A stretch of DNA of 64,000 nt from Flavobacteriaceae bacterium GF1. Lineage in GTDB: Bacteria > Bacteroidota > Bacteroidia > Flavobacteriales > Flavobacteriaceae. Every line of letters begins with the position of its first letter. Position 1 is the stretch's first letter. A program made the translations under genes and the position numbers. Where the stretch lies: NCBI GenBank assembly GCA_009797885.1, contig WNKP01000001.1:434001-498000 (forward strand), in the 5' to 3' direction. The notes below the pieces were generated by a model. The model did not search any database, was not told the origin of the DNA, and saw only the letters and a program-made list of their open reading frames with translations. Positions 35,931-45,060 of the stretch are shown piece after piece.

Positions 35931-37244
35931 TTAGTGTATTCGTCCCGTGATCTTTACCATTTGAAGGTGTGCTATATGTAAATCCAGATAAGAGTTTAAC
36001 AGTCCTAATCTGGATTGCATGAGTTGCAATCGACTTTCCTTGAATTTGACGGTAGTGACAACACCCAGACTTAACTGCCTTTTGAAAATTTCCATTTCAC
36101 TTTCATTCAGCAAGATGGTCTCCCTGTAGGTTTCAATATTGGCTATGGCGTTGTTATAGTTGTTTTCGGCCGTTCGAAGTTCATTGAGCAAATGCTGTTT
36201 GGTCTTCTCAAGGTTGAGTTCGGCCGTTTCCCTTTCAATGAAAGCCTTGGCAATTTTTGCCCTGTTGCTCCCCCCGGAGAAAATGGGCATATTGACCCCC
36301 AGTTGCACCAAAAACAATTTGTTTTCGTTGGCGCTGAAATTAAAATCATTGGCCTGGGCATCATAATTATATGCCGCGGTCAAATTCAATTTGGGGTACC
36401 AAAATTTCTTGTTGAGATTGATCTGCCTTTCGGCAATCTCAACCTCCTTTTTTAAGGTATTGAGTTTCGGCTGCCCTTCTAAATCCGCCTCATTGGTATA
36501 GATGACACTGTTGAGGCTTATGGTTTCGAGATTATCCGTTAGAACGATACGTTCGGTAATGGGTATGTTGGCCAATACTTTAAGGTCGTTCATCAATTTT
36601 CCAAATTGATTTTTGGCATTTTTAAGCGGTGGGAGCGTTTTTTTATAGAAGACCTCAGCTTGTTGTGCCTGCAGGTCACTTACCACACCCTTGCCGTGCA
36701 GCTTTTTGATCTGGGCCAATTGCGCTTTTGCCAAACTCGAGTTTTCCACAAGTACGGCCACGCTTGCCCTGGTAAATACGGCTTGCCAATACAAAGCGGA
36801 AGCCTGGGCAATAAGTTCATTGTGAAGGTGTTCGTCATGTAACCCACTGATTTCCTCAGCAAGCTTTGCAATTTTGGCAGCGGAAAAAATGGCAGGGTCA
36901 AATAGGGTCTGGTTCAATGCAGCATTGGCACTGACACTGTTGTTAAAATTGGTCCTTAACCGGGAAATGCTTCCATCAAAATCGTTGATAAAAAGGAAAT
37001 TTCTATTGAAGTCCCGTTGATAAAACCCATTGACACTCACCTCTGGTAACAGTGCGGATTTGGCCATCTTGGTTTCCTCCTTTGCTATCAGGACCTGCTT
37101 TGCACTTTGCTTTAAATCGATATTGTCTTTTTTTACCAATTCGATATAGGATTGTAAATCCATTTCTTGGGAATGCAATGGGAAGAACATCCATACGATG
37201 ACACAAAAGACCCAAAAGGGCAAAGGGTGAGATTGATACGTCAT
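35931..37244 (-). CDS. TolC-family outer-membrane efflux protein
   Basis: A 437-residue outer-membrane channel, first gene of the tripartite efflux operon. Signal peptide ends near LHSQ. Two copies of the outer-membrane-efflux domain are visible as long alpha-helical hairpins (for example ELIAQASALYWQAVFTRASV and ELRTAENNYNNAIANIETYR). The C-terminal copy contains the typical LGVVTTVKFKESRLQLMQSR helix. A perfect -7 element TACATTTG lies about 48 bases upstream of the ATG. The adaptor gene starts 28 bases downstream. Confidence 0.93.
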   Translation of the reverse strand: MTYQSHPLPFWVFCVIVWMFFPLHSQEMDLQSYIELVKKDNIDLKQSAKQVLIAKEETKMAKSALLPEVSVNGFYQRDFNRNFLFINDFDGSISRLRTNFNNSVSANAALNQTLFDPAIFSAAKIAKLAEEISGLHDEHLHNELIAQASALYWQAVFTRASVAVLVENSSLAKAQLAQIKKLHGKGVVSDLQAQQAEVFYKKTLPPLKNAKNQFGKLMNDLKVLANIPITERIVLTDNLETISLNSVIYTNEADLEGQPKLNTLKKEVEIAERQINLNKKFWYPKLNLTAAYNYDAQANDFNFSANENKLFLVQLGVNMPIFSGGSNRAKIAKAFIERETAELNLEKTKQHLLNELRTAENNYNNAIANIETYRETILLNESEMEIFKRQLSLGVVTTVKFKESRLQLMQSRLGLLNSYLDLHIAHLQMVKITGRIH

Positions 37245-37291
37245 TTGCTTCGTTATTTCGTGATGAATAGGGTTGACCCCATCTCTCGAAG

Positions 37292-37299
37292 CAAATGTA
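37292..37299 (-). promoter_or_regulatory. -7 element upstream of the efflux operon
   Basis: TACATTTG on the minus strand, a perfect TAnnTTTG, about 48 bases before the TolC-family start. No TTG lies at the preferred upstream distance, so activator-dependent transcription is possible. Confidence 0.4.
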
Positions 37300-37461
37300 G
37301 AATGGTGATATGCCGTATAAGACTTGCCCTATAAATCCGGACAAAATTGTTGATGGTAAAAATGTCTTGAATTGACGGGAATTGTTTTAAATAATGAACA
37401 ATCCTGTTTTAATTGGATTCCGTTTACCCCTGCAAGACTTTTTGTTGATCACATCGTTGTC

Positions 37462-39039
37462 CTATATTTTATCGACCACGACTTTGTAGGTGGGATCTTC
37501 CAATACGTTCACCTCAATAATATCATCGGCATTTTGCAGCAACCGTCTACAATCCTTACTCAAATGCCTTAGATGTACATTTTTGCCCGCCTTACGGTAA
37601 CGCCCCGTAATTTTGTTCAAGGCCTCAATACCGGACATATCGGCAACCCGGCTTTCCTGAAAGTCGATAATGACTTCCTGGGGATCGTTTTGCACATCAA
37701 ACTTCTCTGCAAACAAAGTGGTGGAACCAAAGAAGAGTGGTCCATATATCTCGTAATGCTTCACCCCGCTTTCATCAAGATACTTTCTCGCCCTAATACG
37801 CTTTGCATTTTCCCAGGAATAGGCCAAGGCAGAAATGATGACCCCCAGTAACACGGCGACCGCCAAATTATGGGTAATAGCGGTTATTAAGGTCACCAAA
37901 ACCATCACAATGACATCGGAATTGGGCATTTTCCGAAAGGTCTTAAAACTGGCCCACTCAAAAGTGCCTATGGCCACCATAAACATCAATCCCACTAAAG
38001 CGGCCATGGGCAAACGCTCAATTAAGCGGCTCCCAAACATGATAAAAACCAGTAACATTACTGCGGCGGTAATTCCTGATAGCCTTGCCCTTGCCCCGGA
38101 GGAAGTATTGATCAAACTTTGCCCGATCATGGCACAACCCCCCATTCCCGAAAGAAATCCAGAAAGGATGTTCGCCGTCCCCTGGGCCACACATTCCTTG
38201 TTACCACTACCCCTTGTTTCGGTAATTTCATCAATAATGTTCAAGGTCAACAGACTTTCAATAAGTCCTACCCCTGCTACTATCCCAGCGTAGGGGACTA
38301 TAATCCTAAACGTTTCCCAGGTAAAGGGTAACTGCGGAATGGACAATGGTGGAAAGCCGCCTTTTATGCTTTCCCCTTCGCGCATGGTATCTGCAACGGT
38401 CAAGGTGTCAATCCCAAAACCCAGGACAACGGCAGAGACCACCACAATGGCCAATAATGAGGAAGGGATGGCCTTGGTCAGTTTTGGGAATCCCCAAATG
38501 ATCAACATGGTCAATAGCGTTAAGCCCAACATCACATATAAACTGGAACCGCTCATCAGTTCTCCCGTGGTTTTGTTATAAAAATTGGGAAATTGGGCCA
38601 TGAAGATGATAATGGCCAGACCGTTTACAAAACCGAACATGACAGGATGGGGGACCAATCGTATAAATTTCCCCAATCGCAATAACCCGGCCCCTATTTG
38701 CAATACCCCCGCCAGGATAACGGTCGCAAAGACGTAATGTAGGATAGTGGTTGGGTCAATTCCTGGAAAGGTTTCCTTTAGTTCCAGGATCAAACCCACA
38801 AAAATCACGGCCACTGCCCCGGTGGCTCCCGATATCATACCGGGTCGGCCCCCTAAGATGGAGGTAACCAATGCCAAAACAAAAGCAGCATAAAGCCCGG
38901 TCAAAGGTGAAAAACCGGGAATTAGGGCAAACGCAATAGCTTCCGGGACTAAGGCCAGGGCCACCGTTAGTCCTGAAAGCATTTCTGTTTTGTAGTCTAC
39001 CTTTTGTTTAAAATCGAATAAATTCAGGTATTTGCGCAT
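37462..39039 (-). CDS. SulP-family inorganic anion transporter
   Basis: A 525-residue SulP transporter with about 12-14 membrane spans and a C-terminal STAS domain. The N-terminal part holds the conserved SGLTVALALVPEAIAFALIP segment and GLYAAFVLALVTSILGGRPG. The STAS domain (about 425-525) shows EVIIDFQESRVADMSGIEAL. Typical substrates are sulfate or bicarbonate; no sulfur-assimilation gene is next to it and no carbonic anhydrase either, so the substrate is open. A -7 element TATTTTTG lies just upstream of the start. Confidence 0.93.
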   Translation of the reverse strand: MRKYLNLFDFKQKVDYKTEMLSGLTVALALVPEAIAFALIPGFSPLTGLYAAFVLALVTSILGGRPGMISGATGAVAVIFVGLILELKETFPGIDPTTILHYVFATVILAGVLQIGAGLLRLGKFIRLVPHPVMFGFVNGLAIIIFMAQFPNFYNKTTGELMSGSSLYVMLGLTLLTMLIIWGFPKLTKAIPSSLLAIVVVSAVVLGFGIDTLTVADTMREGESIKGGFPPLSIPQLPFTWETFRIIVPYAGIVAGVGLIESLLTLNIIDEITETRGSGNKECVAQGTANILSGFLSGMGGCAMIGQSLINTSSGARARLSGITAAVMLLVFIMFGSRLIERLPMAALVGLMFMVAIGTFEWASFKTFRKMPNSDVIVMVLVTLITAITHNLAVAVLLGVIISALAYSWENAKRIRARKYLDESGVKHYEIYGPLFFGSTTLFAEKFDVQNDPQEVIIDFQESRVADMSGIEALNKITGRYRKAGKNVHLRHLSKDCRRLLQNADDIIEVNVLEDPTYKVVVDKI

Positions 39040-39059
39040 TGTTTCCTTATTGAAGCCGG

Positions 39060-39067
39060 CAAAAATA
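39060..39067 (-). promoter_or_regulatory. -7 element upstream of the SulP gene
   Basis: TATTTTTG on the minus strand, a perfect TAnnTTTG, 20 bases before the start codon at 39039. The -33 position lacks TTG. A leader of about 13 bases would result. Confidence 0.42.
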
Positions 39068-39120
39068 CCATTATTCGTTTAATAGGCTAGGAACTGTTTT
39101 ATTTTTAAATATTTGATGAT

Positions 39121-40092
39121 CTACCAAGCGCTCAACCCCAGTAACCTTTCTCCAAGGGGAGTTAATTTGGCAGTATCGTATTTGGTCTGTTCCCAGTTCC
39201 GTGGATCTCCCGGAAAAGCGTATCCTTCCGGGGCCACCCTGTTCTTCCAGGAGTGGATGCGCCAGTCCCGCATGGCTTGATTGTCTTCCTCTGCGGGCAT
39301 CATGGAAATGTATTGCGCAATGCGCACTTTGTTCCCTGATTTATTGGGACGTATCCCATGGGGTTGGGTACTGTTGAAAATGAGCAAATCTCCCGCTTCC
39401 ATTTTTACTTTAACAATTTTGTCCTCCAAGCCTGTTGTATCGGGCTGAAAATGGTCGCGATCTTCCGGTTGCGTTAGTTTCCAGGTATCATAGTTGCGGT
39501 ACAACCAGGGAATACATTGAAAACCACCCATATTTTCATCGGTCTGGTCCGCCAAGGCCAAAACCCCCTGTACATTTTGAGGTCTGGTCTCTGGATCATA
39601 ATCCCAATGAATAAAGCCTTTTTTGTTTTCCCCGGGCCGTTGTGGAAAGTTAAGATTGGCCCGATCAATGGTCACCCATAATTTTTCCGTACCCCAAATA
39701 TCCACAAAAGCATCGTACACCCTCTGGGTCTGCCTATTGTTCCAAAGGTGCTGGTTATTGTACACCTCAACCATTCCCGTACCCGTCAATTCCTTCATCT
39801 TCATTTCTGCCCTAGGCGCAGCGTACCAGGTCTCTGGATCGTTCGGATCCTTTTCGTCAAATTCCCAAAGAAAGTCCGCAGTGGTTTGGGCCTGCTCCCT
39901 GGGTATTGCATTCTTGATAACGATATATCCGTTTTCCACCCAAAACTTCCAATCTTTCTCGGTAAGGACCCTTAACGGTTTTCCATTGCTACGATCGTTC
40001 AATTTTTGTTTGCTACTTGTGGCTGTTGAAGGATTTCCGGGAATCCCTTCATGGCCCTTATTTGCCATTTCTAAGTTTACATCTTGCTTCAT
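39121..40092 (-). CDS. Phytanoyl-CoA dioxygenase (PhyH) family protein
   Basis: A 323-residue Fe(II)/2-oxoglutarate-dependent oxygenase of the PhyH superfamily. The iron triad is His162-x-Asp164 (FIHWDYDPE) and His245 (TQPHGIRPNK), with an Arg (Arg257) in the 2-oxoglutarate-binding position. A variable hydrophilic N-terminus (1-40) precedes the catalytic core. It is divergent from an AraC regulator at 40229. A full promoter match is present upstream. The substrate cannot be read from sequence; ectoine, halogenation and lipid hydroxylases share this fold. Confidence 0.88.
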   Translation of the reverse strand: MKQDVNLEMANKGHEGIPGNPSTATSSKQKLNDRSNGKPLRVLTEKDWKFWVENGYIVIKNAIPREQAQTTADFLWEFDEKDPNDPETWYAAPRAEMKMKELTGTGMVEVYNNQHLWNNRQTQRVYDAFVDIWGTEKLWVTIDRANLNFPQRPGENKKGFIHWDYDPETRPQNVQGVLALADQTDENMGGFQCIPWLYRNYDTWKLTQPEDRDHFQPDTTGLEDKIVKVKMEAGDLLIFNSTQPHGIRPNKSGNKVRIAQYISMMPAEEDNQAMRDWRIHSWKNRVAPEGYAFPGDPRNWEQTKYDTAKLTPLGERLLGLSAW

Positions 40093-40119
40093 ACCCTTTG
40101 TATTTAATTATTTCTTGTC

Positions 40120-40150
40120 CAAAACTACTTTTCCATGGGAGTGGTTTCAA
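40120..40150 (-). promoter_or_regulatory. Promoter of the PhyH gene
   Basis: On the minus strand TTG (40148-40150), 20 bases, then TAGTTTTG (40120-40127): a full match to the Bacteroidota -33/-7 pattern. Transcription would start near 40113, giving a leader of about 20 bases before the ATG at 40092. Confidence 0.65.
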
Positions 40151-40228
40151 GAAGTATTTTGACCAAAGTTTTCATTTTATTGACTTTTTTAATCTTATAA
40201 ATAACTTTTTTTGCTATTTTAATTAAAA

Positions 40229-41092
40229 ATGAAGGTTCAATTAGAAAATATTAGACCGGACGAAGCCTGCTCCTTCAGGTTATTGCACAACCCCAAAATG
40301 AACGATCTCTTTTTTTGGCATTTCCATCCGGAATATGAATTGGTCTATATTGAGGGTGCCAGCGGTACCCGACATGTTGGGGAGCATATTTCCAATTTTG
40401 TGGATAGTGATCTGGTGCTCATTGGATCGTATGTTCCCCATCTAAATTTTGACTATGGCATTAAAACGGAATATCAAAAAGAGGTACTTCATTTCGATGC
40501 CGATTTTTGTGGCAATGTGCTTTCCAAAATCATTGAGCTTCCCAAGGTTCCAAAGCTTTTGGAACTGTCCCAAAGGGGAATGGCATTCCATGGGAAGACC
40601 AAGACCGAAATTGGGCTACGAATGAAGCAAATGTATCACCTTGATAGTTTTGCACAGCTCCTTGAGGTATTTAAAATCCTGGCAGCACTTTCGGAAAGCG
40701 ATGAGTTTGAACTCTTGCATGGGCATCCCGTCCTTTCCAATAAAGTCAAAAGCAAACAATTGCGTTTACAAAAGGTATATGAGTTTATTAGTGTGAATTA
40801 TCAACGAAAAATAAGTGTTGCCGAGGCATCCGACCTATTGAATCTGGGAAACGAAGCTTTTTGTCGGTATTTTAAAAAAGTCTCCGGTACCACGTTTACC
40901 CGCTTTTTAAACCAATACCGCGTAACCCAGGCCAAGCGGCTCTTATTATCCGGGAAGAACATTAACGAAGCCTTTCATGAGTCGGGCTTTGAAAGCCTGT
41001 CCTACTTTAACCGGGTTTTTAAAAAGGTTACCGGGGAAAATCCTTCGGCTTTCAAAAAAAGGGTGAGGAACCGAACAACAGAGGTCCCCTAG
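40229..41092 (+). CDS. AraC-family transcriptional regulator
   Basis: A 287-residue regulator with an N-terminal cupin (about 20-100: FFWHFHPEYELVYIEGASGT, then SDLVLIGSYVPHLNF) and a C-terminal AraC domain (about 185-285: ISVNYQRKISVAEASDLLNL, then NINEAFHESGFESLSYFNRV). It is divergent from the PhyH-family gene across a 136-base gap, so that gene is the likely target. It is distinct from the AraC gene at 21035 in sequence and domain length. The effector is unknown, possibly a sugar or a related small molecule. Confidence 0.92.
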   Translation: MKVQLENIRPDEACSFRLLHNPKMNDLFFWHFHPEYELVYIEGASGTRHVGEHISNFVDSDLVLIGSYVPHLNFDYGIKTEYQKEVLHFDADFCGNVLSKIIELPKVPKLLELSQRGMAFHGKTKTEIGLRMKQMYHLDSFAQLLEVFKILAALSESDEFELLHGHPVLSNKVKSKQLRLQKVYEFISVNYQRKISVAEASDLLNLGNEAFCRYFKKVSGTTFTRFLNQYRVTQAKRLLLSGKNINEAFHESGFESLSYFNRVFKKVTGENPSAFKKRVRNRTTEVP

Positions 41093-41179
41093 GCTTTAAA
41101 AACTATTGAATGGGATTGGGGAAAAGTCCTTTGACCGATAAAAATGAATTTTGCCCCTTCCTTTTGGAGCGTGTTCAGA

Positions 41180-41217
41180 AAGAAAAATCGCCCCGGGAAA
41201 ATTCCTCAGGGCGATTT
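41180..41217 (-). terminator. Intrinsic terminator of the conserved lipoprotein gene
   Basis: On the minus strand AAATCGCCC pairs with GGGCGATTT and is followed by a T-rich tract. The plus strand lacks a T-run after the hairpin, so the terminator serves the minus-strand lipoprotein gene at 41275. The GU-rich motif lies directly before it. Confidence 0.75.
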
Positions 41218-41221
41218 CTAA

Positions 41222-41238
41222 CTAAATAACCAACCAAA
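41222..41238 (-). repeat. GU-rich pre-terminator motif, copy 2
   Basis: TTTGGTTGGTTATTTAG on the minus strand, identical over 17 bases to 5200-5216, four bases before the terminator stem. It is in the 3' UTR of the lipoprotein gene ending at 41275. Confidence 0.6.
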
Positions 41239-41274
41239 AAACTTATTTGTATAGTCGTGGACCAATACGATTCC

Positions 41275-42192
41275 TTACATTTTTCGTTTACGTTCCACAT
41301 TCATCTTCTCCCTAGTGGATTTTGTTCGCATTTTCCCCAACTTTCCATTGGACTTTAAATACTGTACAAATCCCCTTCCGGTAAACTCGTACACTGTTTC
41401 ACTGGCTACATGGTAGAGCTCCACAGTACTATCATCAATAACGTAAAGCTCAAAGTAATCATTGCCCAAGTAGTCATAATCGAGTGTTAAAGTTTTGAGC
41501 GTTTCATCGTTTGTATCATAAACGCGATACTGCCCTTCGTAATCCCATTGCAAATTTGGGATAGGGGTCCCCTGCGTGTCCACGGAAGACTGAAAATACC
41601 CCCCATTGTCAGGAAAAAATCTTAGGAAATTCTCTTCATCAAATTCATTTACGGCACCCACTTCACTCGTAAAGGTTTTTTCCCATGCTTCAAACTCCTG
41701 CAATAAGTAATCGATATTCTCATAAAAAAGACGATCATAATCAAAGCTTCTACGCTGATACCCATCCAGGAAATACGAGGTATTGGTCCTTCGGTTATAA
41801 AGTTCCAATGTACCGTTGTTTACCGCATAAACATCAAAAGTCCAGGACCCGTCCAAATCGTGGGCAATGTCCACTATACCACTTAGAGTGCCATAACTCC
41901 CCACATCTACCCCCAAACCATTACCGGTTTTTCCAATCCCTGCAATATTGTTGTTGGCAAAAACAACACCATTGACAAAAGAAAGGGTAAAGGCGCGTTG
42001 CAAAAAGGGGATCTCCCCATTCCCTTGGGTGGCATTGATGTCCACATACCACAGATCATAGGATTGCAAGGCCTGGTCCGTATTGAAAGGCGACCCCACG
42101 ATAATATCGTCCTCTAAAATAACTTCGGTATAGCAAGAACTTGCCAACAGTCCAATCCCGAATATTCCGAATAGTAGTTTTTTTGCTTTCAT
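41275..42192 (-). CDS. Conserved flavobacterial lipoprotein of unknown function
   Basis: A 305-residue lipoprotein (signal ending ASS-Cys20). The mature part opens YTEVILEDDIIVGSPFN and has SYDLWYVDINATQGNGEIPF, then strongly beta-rich, aromatic sequence with FDVYAVNNGTLELYNRRTNT and YLGNDYFELYVIDDSTVELY, and a basic C-terminus (STREKMNVERKRKM). This looks like a lineage-specific envelope protein rather than a transporter or enzyme; I see no catalytic motif. It is monocistronic with a good terminator. The upstream region is AT-rich and shared with gpsA as a divergent spacer. I do not recognise a named domain. Confidence 0.78.
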   Translation of the reverse strand: MKAKKLLFGIFGIGLLASSCYTEVILEDDIIVGSPFNTDQALQSYDLWYVDINATQGNGEIPFLQRAFTLSFVNGVVFANNNIAGIGKTGNGLGVDVGSYGTLSGIVDIAHDLDGSWTFDVYAVNNGTLELYNRRTNTSYFLDGYQRRSFDYDRLFYENIDYLLQEFEAWEKTFTSEVGAVNEFDEENFLRFFPDNGGYFQSSVDTQGTPIPNLQWDYEGQYRVYDTNDETLKTLTLDYDYLGNDYFELYVIDDSTVELYHVASETVYEFTGRGFVQYLKSNGKLGKMRTKSTREKMNVERKRKM

Positions 42193-42294
42193 GGGTCCTG
42201 TTTTATTGGTTCATGCTTTATAGAAACCAAGCATCGTGCCAAAAAATGTAATCTTTTGATAATCAATAATTAACATCTACAATATCTTTTCATC

Positions 42295-42302
42295 TATTTT
42301 TG
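42295..42302 (+). promoter_or_regulatory. -7 element upstream of gpsA
   Basis: TATTTTTG is a perfect TAnnTTTG, 27 bases before the TTG start of gpsA. No TTG is present at the -33 position, so the upstream element is missing or divergent. Confidence 0.42.
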
Positions 42303-42329
42303 GGGACATAATTCTATTGTACTCTTAAA

Positions 42330-43319
42330 TTGAAAATAGCGGTATTGGGTGGCGGAAGTTGGGCCACGGCTTTGGTAAAAATATTGACCGAAAACTTGGA
42401 AGAAGTGCATTGGTACATGCGCAGTATATATGCCGTGGAGCATATAAAGCGGGAAGGACAAAACCCCAATTACCTAAGTTCGGTCCAATTGAACACGGAT
42501 TACTTAAAACTGACCAACACCATGGACGAAGCCGTTACCGCGGCGGAGCTACTTGTATTTGTAATCCCTTCCGCATTTTTGGAACAGGAACTGGAAAAAT
42601 TGACCGTTTCCCTGGAAGGCAAAACCCTTTTCTCTGCCATAAAGGGCATTGTCCCAGAAACCGGGCGTATTGTAGGTGAACATTTTCATCACAAGTATCA
42701 AATTCCCTACGATAACATTGGTGTCATTACAGGGCCTTGCCATGCTGAGGAAGTGGCCTTGGAACGCCTTTCCTATTTGACCATTGCCTGCTCCGACAGG
42801 GAAAAGGCCGATATTATGGCCCAACATCTACAAAGCCGTTATATCCGCACCAAGATTTCTGACGATATTATCGGAACGGAATATGCGGCCATGCTCAAAA
42901 ACATCTATGCCATTGCTGCTGGAATTGCCCATGGACTGGGCTATGGCGACAATTTTCAAAGTGTTTTGATGAGCAATGCCATTCGTGAAATGAAGCGTTT
43001 TATTGGCAAAGTCCATAAAATGAAGCGAAACATCAACAACTCCGCCTATTTGGGCGATCTCTTGGTCACCGGTTATTCCACTTTTAGTCGTAATCGGATG
43101 TTTGGGAACATGATTGGGAAGGGCTACACCGTAAAAAGTGCCATGATGGAAATGAATATGGTCGCAGAAGGTTATTATGCCACCAAAAGTGCCCGCCTTT
43201 TGATGCAGAAATTGGCCCATAAATCCAAAATACCCATCATCAATGCCGTTCACGAAATCCTTTACGCCGGAAAAGACCCGAAAAGGACGTTTAAGAAGTT
43301 GACTGAGCGGTTGGATTGA
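42330..43319 (+). CDS. gpsA: NAD(P)H-dependent glycerol-3-phosphate dehydrogenase
   Basis: A 329-residue cytoplasmic enzyme reducing dihydroxyacetone phosphate to sn-glycerol-3-phosphate for phospholipid synthesis. The dinucleotide-binding N-terminus is AVLGGGSWATALVKIL, and the catalytic Lys lies in YAAMLKNIYAIAAGIAHGLG. VITGPCHAEEVA is the usual substrate-loop motif. No in-frame ATG is available: an in-frame TAA lies at 42309-42311, so the TTG at 42330 is the only sensible start. It converges with glpD with only 2 bases between the stop codons. Confidence 0.95.
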   Translation: MKIAVLGGGSWATALVKILTENLEEVHWYMRSIYAVEHIKREGQNPNYLSSVQLNTDYLKLTNTMDEAVTAAELLVFVIPSAFLEQELEKLTVSLEGKTLFSAIKGIVPETGRIVGEHFHHKYQIPYDNIGVITGPCHAEEVALERLSYLTIACSDREKADIMAQHLQSRYIRTKISDDIIGTEYAAMLKNIYAIAAGIAHGLGYGDNFQSVLMSNAIREMKRFIGKVHKMKRNINNSAYLGDLLVTGYSTFSRNRMFGNMIGKGYTVKSAMMEMNMVAEGYYATKSARLLMQKLAHKSKIPIINAVHEILYAGKDPKRTFKKLTERLD

Positions 43320-43321
43320 AG

Positions 43322-44995
43322 CTATTCCCGTTCCAATGAAAAGTTGGAATGCAGTTCCAACTCTTCCTCCATTTGTTCGGTAAAGGCCAAAATCTGGGCA
43401 TCGTCATAGACATAGGCTTTCCTAAGGTCCTCCAAAACGGGTTTTAAATACCCACGAACACTGTCAATGTCAAAATACAGTCGTCCTGTCCGGCGGATAA
43501 AGAAATCCATGGGGCTGGCCACCATTTCATGTTCTATACCAAACTTGAGTTCCGCGCGTATCATCCGCAATGTGGCGTCCTTGTTTTTAAAACTTGCGTA
43601 ATCGCTTAAAATCCGTTCTGTCTGCTTTCCATAATTGGTCACCAGGTACCATGCGTCGTATTTCGACAAACCATCTTCCTTGATTTGACCATAGACCTCA
43701 TCGATGTATTTTTTTACCTGCTTATACTTTTTAAAATCATTGCCGCATAGTGGGATGGTATCGGTATGGCATTCCTTGATCTCTATGTTATGGTCCTCCT
43801 CCAACTTTTTGGCAATGCGGTTGACCACCCGTTCCGCCATCTTACGATAACCCGTAAGTTTCCCTCCTGCAATACTGATAAGACCAGTATCCGAAGTGAA
43901 GATCTCATCTTTTCGGGAAAGTTCGGAAGCGGATTTACCTTCTTCATGAATGAGTGGCCTTAGGCCCGCCCAGGAGGAAATGATATCCTCCATTTCCAAA
44001 TTGATATCGGGAAACATATTGTTAACGGCGGAAATCAAATAAATGGCATCGGCCAAATCCGTGCGGATATCGTCCTTATCCAAATTGTAATTGGTGTCCG
44101 TAGTCCCAACATAGGTAATCTTGCCCCTGGGGATGGCGAACATCATGCGCCCATCGGGAATATCGAAATAGACGGATTGTTTTACGGGCAATTTCTCATG
44201 TGGAAATACCAAATGGACCCCCTTGGTCAAGTGCAATCGTTTTCCCTTTTTGGACTGGTTTATGGTACGGAGTTCATCTACCCAGGGCCCGGCGGCACTG
44301 ATAACGTATTTGGATTTTATCGTAATCCCATCCCCCTCCTTGGAGAGGACATCTTTTACAACAACACCGGCCACTTGATCTTCTTCATATATAAAGTCGG
44401 TCACCTTTGCATAATTCAGGGCAACCGCCCCATAGTTTAGGCTCGCCTTAATATTTTCTATCGTAAGCCTGGCATCATCGGTCCTGTACTCCGCATAATA
44501 GCCCGCTCCATTGAGTATTTTCTTGGGAAGCAGGGGTTCCAGCTTTAGGGCCTGCTTTTTGTCCAACATCTGCCTTTTATCATCCCCGGTTACCTGGGCC
44601 AAAATATCATATACCTTAAGTCCTATACTGGTCAGCCACTTTCCGTAGGAGCCTCCCTCAATAAGGGGCAACAACATTTTTTCGGGTAGCACCAAATGAG
44701 GGGCAAGTTTATGCACAATGGCCCGTTCCGAACCTACTTCCTTGACCAACCAAAAATCAAATTGTTTTAAGTACCGCAGCCCGCCATGAATCAGTTTTGT
44801 GGACTTGCTACTTGTTCCAGAGGCAAAGTCGTCTTTTTCTAGAAGTGCGACTTTTAAACCTCTGGACGCGGCATCCAGGGCAATGCCACCACCGGTGATG
44901 CCACCGCCAATGATCACCAGGTCAAAAGATTCGTTCTCCAGTTTTTTTAAGGTATCCTTTCTATTGAGGTTGGAAAAGTAAACGGGGTCCTTCAT
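43322..44995 (-). CDS. glpD: FAD-dependent glycerol-3-phosphate dehydrogenase
   Basis: A 557-residue FAD-dependent enzyme oxidising glycerol-3-phosphate to dihydroxyacetone phosphate, probably peripheral to the inner membrane and feeding quinones. The FAD-binding motif is DLVIIGGGITGGGIAL (25-40), followed by GTSSKSTKLIHGGLRYL and SAAGPWVDELRTINQSKKGK. A conserved C-terminal domain (about 390-540) is present. It has its own promoter (45018-45047). Its neighbour gpsA catalyses the reverse reaction with NAD(P)H. No glycerol kinase or facilitator is adjacent. Confidence 0.94.
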   Translation of the reverse strand: MKDPVYFSNLNRKDTLKKLENESFDLVIIGGGITGGGIALDAASRGLKVALLEKDDFASGTSSKSTKLIHGGLRYLKQFDFWLVKEVGSERAIVHKLAPHLVLPEKMLLPLIEGGSYGKWLTSIGLKVYDILAQVTGDDKRQMLDKKQALKLEPLLPKKILNGAGYYAEYRTDDARLTIENIKASLNYGAVALNYAKVTDFIYEEDQVAGVVVKDVLSKEGDGITIKSKYVISAAGPWVDELRTINQSKKGKRLHLTKGVHLVFPHEKLPVKQSVYFDIPDGRMMFAIPRGKITYVGTTDTNYNLDKDDIRTDLADAIYLISAVNNMFPDINLEMEDIISSWAGLRPLIHEEGKSASELSRKDEIFTSDTGLISIAGGKLTGYRKMAERVVNRIAKKLEEDHNIEIKECHTDTIPLCGNDFKKYKQVKKYIDEVYGQIKEDGLSKYDAWYLVTNYGKQTERILSDYASFKNKDATLRMIRAELKFGIEHEMVASPMDFFIRRTGRLYFDIDSVRGYLKPVLEDLRKAYVYDDAQILAFTEQMEEELELHSNFSLERE

Positions 44996-45017
44996 TTTGT
45001 CGCAGTTGTTTGAAATT

Positions 45018-45047
45018 CAAAATTAAGGGGTAGGCTCAGCAAATCAA
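45018..45047 (-). promoter_or_regulatory. Promoter of glpD
   Basis: On the minus strand TTG (45045-45047), 19 bases, then TAATTTTG (45018-45025). Both elements match. The start codon at 44995 follows after about 22 bases. Confidence 0.62.
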
Positions 45048-45060
45048 AAAATACGGTCCG

